A stretch of 6,296 nt of DNA from Lysobacterales bacterium (GTDB lineage Bacteria > Pseudomonadota > Gammaproteobacteria > Xanthomonadales > SZUA-5): the NCBI GenBank assembly GCA_024710675.1, contig JANJUH010000473.1:1-6296 (forward strand). Reading direction: 5' to 3'. The position numbers were made by a program, and so were the translations under genes. The notes under the pieces were generated by a model. It did not search any database, was not told the DNA's origin, and saw only the letters and a program-made list of their open reading frames with translations. Positions 1-6,296 of the stretch are shown piece by piece; position 1 is the first letter of the stretch, and every line of letters begins with the position of its first letter.

Positions 1-37
1 CACCAGTCACCAGGATGCGTGCGCCAGCGAGCTTCAT
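1..37 (-). CDS. SDR-family oxidoreductase, N-terminal fragment (cut by window edge)
   Basis: Only the first 12 codons are present, reading MKLAGARILVTG. This is the first beta strand of a Rossmann fold running into the glycine-rich NAD(P)-binding turn (TGxxxGxG) that opens most short-chain dehydrogenases/reductases. The ATG (37-35) overlaps the TGA of the upstream oxidase gene (36-34) in an ATGA arrangement, which implies translational coupling. A GGAGG lies at 46-42, only 4 bases before the ATG, which is slightly close. As the last visible gene of the operon it probably supplies a reductase or dehydrogenase step acting on the pathway intermediate. The SDR call rests on this short segment and on context: in other gammaproteobacteria I recall an SDR ending the same hemolysin/AMP-ligase/oxidase cluster. 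Substrate and cofactor preference cannot be judged. Confidence 0.7.
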   Translation of the reverse strand, partial: MKLAGARILVTG

Positions 38-708
38 GCGGCCTCCGCAAAGCTTCGGGTGGCAGGACGCACGGAGCGGAAGACATCGGCATAGAGCCCG
101 TAGAACATCCGCGCGGCGTGGACCACGGCAGCCTGGTCGGCGGGATCCTCGATCCGGTCAATCAGGGTGCGATAGAAGTCGACGTGCTCCTGGTCGAGCT
201 GGCCGTGCGAACTCAGGTAGCGCAGCGCGCCTCGCGGCAGGCCGAGGTGGCGTCCGAGCGCGGCAGCAGCGCCCAGCGCAAGCGCCTTGCTGGTGCCTTC
301 GAGCACCAGGACCATGCCGAAGAAGCCGACCGGATTGCCGCGCATCACGGTATCCCAGGCATAGGCCACCATCAGCTCGGTCGCCGGCGCCGGCCGCCCG
401 TGGCGCACCGCCCCGGCGTCGGCGCCGCAGGTGTTGAGATCGTCGAGGATCCACTCCTGGTGGCCCTGCTCTTCCTCGATGTACTCGGCCACGGCCTCGC
501 GCAGCCACTCCAGGCGCTCCGGCAGGCGCGCACCACAGGCCATCAGAAGCGGCACCGTGTGCTTGACGTGGTGGTAGGCCTGGGTGAGGAAGCGGCGGTA
601 TTCCTCCAGGGTCACGCGCCCGGCGAAGGCATCAGCGATCAGCGGCAGCGACTCCAGGTCCGCGCGCTCGCGGGCGGTGGCTTTGAGCAGTTCTTCGAAA
701 AAGGACAT
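34..708 (-). CDS. Haem-oxygenase-like non-haem iron oxidase (TenA/PqqC/UndA-type, HDO superfamily)
   Basis: A 224-residue, all-helical, soluble protein. A full candidate metal-ligand set is visible: E80 and H83 (ExxH in EEEQGH), E137 (VLEG), and H168, D172 and H175 (HxxxDxxH). As I remember the fatty-acid decarboxylase UndA, its Glu/His/Glu/His/Asp ligands have nearly the same spacing, so this is more likely an O2-using mono- or di-iron enzyme than a TenA thiaminase, which relies on a Cys nucleophile. YHHVKHT (45-51) is typical of the TenA/PqqC fold. I chose the ATG at 708 because GGAGAG lies at 724-719, 10 bases upstream. A GTG at 831 would add 41 low-complexity residues and overlap the ligase gene. 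It follows the ligase gene by 67 bases and overlaps the SDR gene by 4. An acyl-activating enzyme upstream and an SDR downstream suggest it oxidises a fatty-acyl or related carboxylate. The substrate is unknown. Confidence 0.85.
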   Translation of the reverse strand: MSFFEELLKATARERADLESLPLIADAFAGRVTLEEYRRFLTQAYHHVKHTVPLLMACGARLPERLEWLREAVAEYIEEEQGHQEWILDDLNTCGADAGAVRHGRPAPATELMVAYAWDTVMRGNPVGFFGMVLVLEGTSKALALGAAAALGRHLGLPRGALRYLSSHGQLDQEHVDFYRTLIDRIEDPADQAAVVHAARMFYGLYADVFRSVRPATRSFAEAA

Positions 709-718
709 GGGCTGTGCT

Positions 719-724
719 CTCTCC
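719..724 (-). promoter_or_regulatory. Ribosome binding site of the oxidase gene (decides its start)
   Basis: On the minus strand GGAGAG at 724-719 sits 10 bases before the ATG at 708. It favours the 224-residue product over the 265-residue extension that begins with GTG at 831. Confidence 0.65.
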
Positions 725-775
725 GTGGTCAGGGTAGGTGGCTGCTGCAGGGGTCGATCGCGTGGGGTCACGGCG

Positions 776-2215
776 TCAGGCACCTGCACGCTGCGACAAG
801 TCAGCCGCGTGGCGAGCCAGGACTTCGGCACGGCGGACCCGGCCGTTGCCGGTCAGCAGTCCATTGCCGGGCGTAAAGGCTTCCCGGGCCCGCAGCCAGC
901 GATGGACGCGCGCGTAATCGGGCAGGCGTGCATTGGCCCTGGCGATGGCGGTTGCGATCTCGCCATCGCCCAGGCCACTGCGGGCCGGGGCGATGATCGC
1001 GACCGTCTCGGCGCGGGCCTCGCCATCGACCACCGCGTGAGCGATCTCGGGCTCGGCCAGAAGCTCGCTCTCGACCCATTCGGGTGACACGTTGCGGCCA
1101 AAAGCGGTGATGTAGACATTGCGGCGACGACCGTCGATCGCGAGATAGCCGTCCTCATCGAGGCGGCCGATATCGCCGGTCGCCCACGGACCCGGCGCCA
1201 TCGGCGCCTCGCCCAGGTAACCGAGGAAGCGCGGGCCATGAACCAGCACCTCGCCGGCCTCATCGACCTCGACGCGCACATGCGGCAGGGCGCGCCCCAC
1301 CTTGCCGGCGCGGCTGGCCCCGGGACGATTCAGGCAGACCACCGAGGCGCATTCGCTGAGCCCGTAGCCTTCATGGACCGGCAGGCCGAAGCCGGCCGCC
1401 GCCTGCAACAGCGCGGGCGGTACACGCGCGCCACCGACCGCAGCAAAGCGCAGACTGTCCGGAGCCCGCGCACCCTGGCCCAGGCCCCACAGCCAGCCCT
1501 GCAGCATCTGCGGGACCAGGATCAGGCTTTCCGGCCGGGCCTGGTCAATGCAGGCCGCGAGCCGCGCGGGATCCAGTCCGGCCGCGCCCACCAGCCCGGT
1601 CTCGGCGCTCGCCGGCAACAGCACTTCGGCCTCGGCCCACAGCGCGGCCTCGACCCCGGCGACCTGCTCCAGCAAGACTGCCAACGGCAGCAGCGCGAGA
1701 TGGCGGCGCGGCGTCTGCCCGGCCAGCGCATCGACGATGGCCGTCGAGACGGTCTCGAGGTGACTCGCGGACAGGCAGACCCCCTTGGGCGTGCCCGTCG
1801 AGCCTGAGGTGAACGTCACTACCGAGGTGCCTACCGGCAGGCCGACACCCGCCGGCGCATGCTTGCGGTGCAAGTGGATGCCCGGCGCGATCGTTTCACC
1901 GGCAGGACCGGCATCCAGATGTGCCTCGACAGCGGCCGCCGCCTGCGCGTGGGCGCATTGCGCCGCCGAGAAGAATCCGGGCAAGGGCACGTGCGCCGCG
2001 CCGATCGCGCGCAAGGCCAGACTGACGACAACCGCCTCGATCCCGTTGTCGAAAGCCGTCGAGACCCGGGCCAGGTCCAGCACCGCCAGCCGATCGGCCA
2101 GATGGCCGACTTGTGCGTCGAGTTCGGCGCGCGTGATGGTGCGCGCACCACTGCGCAGCACGGTCTCGTGCGGGCGCCTGTGCGCCAGGGTGGCGAGGTG
2201 GGCGAGCAGGCTCAC
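776..2215 (-). CDS. AMP-binding acyl-activating enzyme (acyl-CoA synthetase-like, ANL superfamily)
   Basis: A 479-residue adenylate-forming enzyme, expected to convert a carboxylic acid and ATP into an acyl-adenylate and then a thioester. Motifs in order: LLPLAVLLEQ near 175-184 (resembling the LPLxHxxE of long-chain acyl-CoA synthetases), the phosphate-binding loop TFTSGSTGTPKG at 134-145, EGYGLSE at 282-288 (A5), TGD at 346-348 (A7), the hinge segment GRRRNVYITAFGRNVSPEWVE split over 362-382 (A8), and LLTGNGRVRR at 453-462 (A10). In A10 the usual catalytic lysine position appears to hold R459. The start is a GTG at 2215 whose GTGA overlaps the TGA of the hemolysin-family gene (2214-2212); a GTG one codon upstream is equally possible. 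Only a weak GGGG (2225-2222) precedes it, so translation is probably coupled. The related family is usually 450-550 residues. The substrate is unknown; a fatty acid is most likely from the long-chain-like motif. Confidence 0.88.
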   Translation of the reverse strand: MSLLAHLATLAHRRPHETVLRSGARTITRAELDAQVGHLADRLAVLDLARVSTAFDNGIEAVVVSLALRAIGAAHVPLPGFFSAAQCAHAQAAAAVEAHLDAGPAGETIAPGIHLHRKHAPAGVGLPVGTSVVTFTSGSTGTPKGVCLSASHLETVSTAIVDALAGQTPRRHLALLPLAVLLEQVAGVEAALWAEAEVLLPASAETGLVGAAGLDPARLAACIDQARPESLILVPQMLQGWLWGLGQGARAPDSLRFAAVGGARVPPALLQAAAGFGLPVHEGYGLSECASVVCLNRPGASRAGKVGRALPHVRVEVDEAGEVLVHGPRFLGYLGEAPMAPGPWATGDIGRLDEDGYLAIDGRRRNVYITAFGRNVSPEWVESELLAEPEIAHAVVDGEARAETVAIIAPARSGLGDGEIATAIARANARLPDYARVHRWLRAREAFTPGNGLLTGNGRVRRAEVLARHAADLSQRAGA

Positions 2216-2853
2216 CACTGACCCCGCAGCAAGGAACGCCCGAGTTCCAGCGGACCGCCGACGACCCATGGATCGGTCTCGTAGTAGCTGCCCCAGTCGG
2301 CCGCTGAACTCCCGAGGCGGCTGCGATCCGCCTTGGCCAGCGGCAGCGGCTGCACGCCCATCCGCGCGAACAACACCCGCAGTGGCGCGGTCGCGGCGAA
2401 AGCACCCCAGCCGATCCCGGCCGCTTCCATCCAGGCGGCGATCAGCGGAAACAATCGACGCCCGTTGCCGGCACCGAGACCACTGAGGTGGCCGATCTCG
2501 GCGATTTCCTCGCGGCAGGGCGTCCGCCCGTAACGGGCAGCCAGCACCGATTCGAGCGGCGCATCGAGGTATTGCTCGATGAAGAGCGGACCTGAGCTGG
2601 CGCGGCGGATACCGGCGGCCGCCAGCAGTTCACCTTCACCATCGACCAGGGCGAACAGGGTCGGCAGGAAGGTCCGCACCCGGGCGCCATAAGCGTCGCG
2701 GTAGCGCCGCGCGATGAAGGCCTCGACAGCCCCGCGGCAAGCATGATCGGCATCGAGAACGATCATCACCGGGCGGGCGGGCGCGCAAGCTGCGGCCTCT
2801 GCCGGCACCCACTCCGCGCAACGCTCGCTTTGCCAGCCCCCGTCTCCGTCCAT
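2212..2853 (-). CDS. Thermostable hemolysin (delta-VPH, T_hemolysin) family protein, GNAT-like
   Basis: A 213-residue protein that matches the Vibrio 'thermostable hemolysin' family along nearly its whole length. Landmarks are RTFLPTLFALVDG (60-72), LFIEQYLD (90-97), EIGHLSGL (119-126), AATAPLRVLFARMGVQP (153-169) and WGSYYETDP (187-195). No signal peptide or membrane helix is visible, which fits a cytoplasmic enzyme better than a secreted toxin. The order (strand with an acidic loop, ExYLD, E-[IV]-G-[HN]-L, then a C-terminal [TA]-L--F-R-G segment) recalls acyl-homoserine-lactone and N-acyl-amino-acid synthases of the GNAT fold, so acyl transfer is a plausible role; this is inference. I chose the ATG at 2853, which has GGAG 6 bases upstream (2863-2860). 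A TTG at 2877 with GAGGA before it would add 8 residues. It is the first gene of the operon and overlaps the ligase start by 4 bases. Confidence 0.85.
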   Translation of the reverse strand: MDGDGGWQSERCAEWVPAEAAACAPARPVMIVLDADHACRGAVEAFIARRYRDAYGARVRTFLPTLFALVDGEGELLAAAGIRRASSGPLFIEQYLDAPLESVLAARYGRTPCREEIAEIGHLSGLGAGNGRRLFPLIAAWMEAAGIGWGAFAATAPLRVLFARMGVQPLPLAKADRSRLGSSAADWGSYYETDPWVVGGPLELGRSLLRGQW

Positions 2854-2919
2854 GCCCTGCTCCAGCGCTGACCTCAATGGGTCCTCATGCTGGGCGGGCT
2901 GGCTTAAGCCCGGATTAGG

Positions 2920-2946
2920 CGGGCCTTAGGACTTTGCTAAGACCCG
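2920..2946 (-). promoter_or_regulatory. 27-bp dyad in the leader of the hemolysin/ligase/oxidase operon
   Basis: CGGG-C-CTTAG, a 7-base centre (2930-2936), then CTAAG-A-CCCG. The arms pair at 9 of 10 positions. In a minus-strand transcript the odd position becomes a U-G wobble, giving an unbroken 10-bp stem. No U-run follows on the minus strand, so it is not a textbook terminator for the DUF2541 gene upstream. It ends 67 bases before the hemolysin-family ATG. A TTGACC, a fair sigma-70 -35 box, spans 2951-2946 and abuts the dyad, so a repressor bound there would cover the promoter. The matching -10 (TAAGGC, 2928-2923, spacing 17) is poor. It could be an operator, an attenuator-like hairpin or a weak terminator; the sequence does not settle which. 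Confidence 0.4.
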
Positions 2947-3038
2947 GTCAAGCGCGGGTTAATCGCGGCCCGAAAGCCATCGTTTCGCAAGCCCAGGCTG
3001 AATGACGATGCCGGGCCGGCGGCTGGATGGCAGGCTGC

Positions 3039-3425
3039 TCAGCGACCCCAGATCTCCACACGCGCCTGGTCGCTCGAGCGCTCGGTGTCGCCTATCACGC
3101 CGATGGCCTGCACACAACGCTCGCCACCACGCAGATCGATCCAGCGGGTCTGCCCGCCTTGCGCGATGCGATCGCGAACCACCAGCTCTTCGCGCTCGCC
3201 ATTGCCATAACGCACCCACACGCGTTCGACCTCGACCTGGCCACGGTAGACACGCAACTGTAGGCTGTCGATCCCGCGCCGGCACTTCTTGAACGCCAGC
3301 ACGTCGACATCGTTCTCGACCTTGGTCAGGCGCGTCGAACCCAGCAAGCGGGCCGGATCCGCCGCGACGGGTAAGGCGAAAAGCAGTGTCGCCAGCATGG
3401 CGAGTACGGTTTTGCGATCGATCAC
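3039..3425 (-). CDS. DUF2541 (YaaI-like) exported protein
   Basis: A 128-residue precursor with a clear Sec signal peptide: a basic start (MIDRK), a hydrophobic core over about 7-20, and a likely cut after PVAA (19-22), leaving about 106 residues in the periplasm or outside. The mature part follows the pattern of E. coli YaaI (DUF2541): LLG near the start, an END-type turn (37-39), a first Cys (C48), EGQT-W-I-like AQGGQTRWIDL (88-98), RCV (C104), then TERSSDQARVEIWG (114-127). The two cysteines, C48 and C104, probably form a disulphide. The fold should be beta-rich; the function is unknown for the family. The start is a GTG at 3425 with AGGAGAG ending 5 bases before it. It is divergent from infA across 153 bp. 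It lies 185 bp upstream of, and in the same direction as, the hemolysin-family operon, so read-through is possible, but the spacing suggests separate units. Confidence 0.8.
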   Translation of the reverse strand: MIDRKTVLAMLATLLFALPVAADPARLLGSTRLTKVENDVDVLAFKKCRRGIDSLQLRVYRGQVEVERVWVRYGNGEREELVVRDRIAQGGQTRWIDLRGGERCVQAIGVIGDTERSSDQARVEIWGR

Positions 3426-3481
3426 GGGCGCTCTCCTGCGTCGGGAATGTGCTTGCCGATAACGCGAACATGAGCCGCAGG

Positions 3482-3539
3482 TTGACGGAAGAGCCCGGAT
3501 TTGCCGGATTGGCTGGCGCCCTCCGCCAGTTTCCGCCAG
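3482..3539 (+). promoter_or_regulatory. infA upstream region: -35-like box, hairpin and direct repeat
   Basis: This lies in the 153-bp divergent spacer between the DUF2541 gene and infA. TTGACG at 3482-3487 fits a sigma-70 -35 box on the plus strand. The -10 at spacing 17 (CGGATT, 3505-3510) is poor, so the promoter call is tentative. Downstream, CTGGCG (3513-3518) and CGCCAG (3524-3529) form a 6-bp stem with a 5-base loop. TCCGCCAG occurs twice, at 3522-3529 and 3532-3539, exactly 10 bp apart, so the left arm can pair with either copy. If transcription starts upstream, this structure lies in the infA leader. I see no convincing promoter for the divergent DUF2541 gene. Confidence 0.3.
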
Positions 3540-3578
3540 AATCCGCGGCCTTCCGGCTCAAAGCCCTGCGATCACCGA

Positions 3579-3797
3579 ATGTCCAAAGAAGACCATATCG
3601 AGATGGACGGCATCGTCCTCGAGACGCTGCCGAACACGATGTTCCGCGTGCAACTGGAGAATGGCCATGTGATCACGGCCCACATCTCCGGCCGCATGCG
3701 CAAGAACTACATCCGCATCCTGACCGGTGACAAGGTCAAGATCGAAATGACGCCCTACGATCTGTCCAAGGGCCGCATCACCTTCCGCCAGAAGTAA
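3579..3797 (+). CDS. infA: Translation initiation factor IF-1
   Basis: A 72-residue protein, exactly the usual bacterial IF-1 length and near-identical in pattern to E. coli IF-1 (MSKEDHIEMDG..., LPNTMFRVQLENGH, MRKNYIRILTGDKV, TPYDLSKGRITFR). It is a single S1-type OB fold that binds the 30S A site and acts with IF-2 and IF-3 during initiation. The ATG at 3579 is fixed by the family N-terminus; the frame stays open upstream for 26 codons to an ATG at 3501, but that extension has no family support. No Shine-Dalgarno sequence is visible in the 20 bases before the start. It converges with clpA, as in many gammaproteobacteria. The neighbour on its 5' side is the divergent DUF2541 gene rather than aat or ate, which often lie beside infA. 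Confidence 0.98.
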   Translation: MSKEDHIEMDGIVLETLPNTMFRVQLENGHVITAHISGRMRKNYIRILTGDKVKIEMTPYDLSKGRITFRQK

Positions 3798-3798
3798 G

Positions 3799-3835
3799 CG
3801 CCGCGAGTGGTCTCGCGGCGGGCGCCAGCCCGCCG
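3799..3835. terminator. Two overlapping GC-rich hairpins between convergent infA and clpA
   Basis: Hairpin 1 is CGCCGCGAG (3799-3807), loop TGGT, CTCGCGGCG (3812-3820): 9 perfect pairs starting 2 bases after the infA stop. Hairpin 2 is CGGCGGGC (3816-3823), loop GCCA, GCCCGCCG (3828-3835): 8 perfect pairs ending 13 bases before the clpA stop. They share 3816-3820, so they cannot form together. Neither is followed by a T-run on either strand, so they are not classical intrinsic terminators, but the position suggests bidirectional transcription stopping or 3'-end protection for both genes. A dispersed REP-like intergenic repeat is the alternative reading. Confidence 0.55.
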
Positions 3836-3847
3836 TGCCACACCCGC

Positions 3848-6127
<2,280 letters not shown>

Positions 6128-6135
6128 GGATCCCA

Positions 6136-6141
6136 CTCCTC
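6136..6141 (-). promoter_or_regulatory. Ribosome binding site of clpA (decides its start)
   Basis: GAGGAG at 6141-6136 on the minus strand, 8 bases from the ATG at 6127. The upstream in-frame GTG (6136-6134) shares a base with this site and so cannot use it. Confidence 0.75.
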
Positions 6142-6167
6142 GGTCGTACCGCCTGCGTTGGTTCTAC

Positions 6168-6197
6168 CACATGGTTCCCTTCCATGCGGGAATCAAG
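6168..6197 (-). promoter_or_regulatory. Candidate heat-shock (sigma-32-like) promoter of clpA
   Basis: On the minus strand CTTGATT (6197-6191), a 15-base spacer, then ACCATGTG (6175-6168). The remembered sigma-32 consensus is CTTGAAA, 13-15 bases, CCCATnTa; the CTTGA core and CCATnT both match. Transcription would start near 6160, giving a leader of about 33 bases that contains the GAGGAG site. I found no convincing sigma-70 promoter: TTGACT at 6238-6233 has no -10 at 16-18 bases. This rests on a consensus match alone. Confidence 0.25.
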
Positions 6198-6257
6198 CCT
6201 ACGCCTCGCCCGTGATTTTGTGATGGTTGTTTAGTCAAGGATCACTGGAGACCGGTC

Positions 6258-6289
6258 AGTGGGGAGTGGTGGAGTGGCGAGTGCTCGCC
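6258..6289. repeat. Short AGTGG-type intergenic repeats ending in a palindrome
   Basis: AGTGG occurs at 6258-6262, 6265-6269 and 6273-6277, with a degenerate AGTGC at 6280-6284. Spacings are 7, 8 and 7 bases, so units are GAGTGGNN-like. The last units run into GGCGAG-TG-CTCGCC (6276-6289), a perfect 6-bp inverted repeat with a 2-base centre. No credible ORF crosses this stretch. It resembles the low-complexity G-rich intergenic repeats I associate with Xanthomonadales genomes. The array may continue past the window edge. Confidence 0.5.
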
Positions 6290-6296
6290 TTGCCGT

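Noticed and set aside
709..831. N-terminal extension of the oxidase starting at GTG 831
   Set aside because: The added 41 residues show no conservation-like pattern, and GGAGAG is correctly placed for the ATG at 708.
19..876. 285-codon plus-strand frame across the oxidase gene
   Set aside because: It is antisense to the motif-bearing oxidase and the end of the ligase gene, with no family pattern and a compositionally biased product.
2216..2269. N-terminal extension of the acyl-activating enzyme to 2269
   Set aside because: It would overlap the hemolysin-family gene by 58 bases; the GTG at 2215 (or 2218) gives a normal coupled overlap and a typical ANL N-terminus.
2948..2980. 10-codon minus-strand ORF (MAFGPRLTRA) just before the 2946-2920 hairpin, resembling an attenuator leader peptide
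   Set aside because: There is no ribosome binding site, no run of regulatory codons and no U-tract after the hairpin, so it is indistinguishable from chance.
3010..3020. GCCGG-G-CCGGC palindrome downstream of the DUF2541 gene as a terminator
   Set aside because: The 1-base centre cannot form a stable RNA loop at full stem length and there is no T-run.

Overview
The window is GC-rich and densely coded, and reads as chromosomal DNA of a gammaproteobacterium. Full-length clpA converging on infA is a familiar gammaproteobacterial arrangement. The base composition, and the short AGTGG repeats between genes at the right edge, suggest a Xanthomonadales-type host (Xanthomonadaceae or Rhodanobacteraceae). 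The group is an inference, and no genus can be named from the sequence.

Left half (1-2853, all minus strand, transcribed right to left): a tight four-gene operon. In transcription order it encodes a 'thermostable hemolysin' (T_hemolysin) family protein with GNAT/autoinducer-synthase-like features, an AMP-binding acyl-activating enzyme, a haem-oxygenase-like (TenA/PqqC/UndA-type) metal oxidase with a complete set of candidate ligands, and the first 12 codons of a short-chain dehydrogenase/reductase (SDR) cut by the window edge. Two of the three junctions are 4-base start/stop overlaps. The set reads as a small-molecule or lipid pathway (acyl activation, possible acyl transfer, oxidation, NAD(P)-dependent reduction). 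Its product is unknown to me, and it is the most interesting part of the window.

Middle (2854-3578): a 185-bp spacer holding a 27-bp dyad, then a small exported DUF2541 (YaaI-like) protein on the minus strand, then a 153-bp divergent region shared with infA.

Right half (3579-6296): infA (translation initiation factor IF-1, plus strand) faces clpA (the ClpAP unfoldase, minus strand). The 50-bp gap between them holds two overlapping GC-rich hairpins. The 169 bp upstream of clpA carry its ribosome binding site, a possible heat-shock-like promoter and short AGTGG repeats. clpS, which usually precedes clpA, is not in the window. Nor are aat or ate beside infA, where DUF2541 lies instead. The right half is housekeeping (translation initiation, regulated proteolysis); the left half is accessory metabolism.
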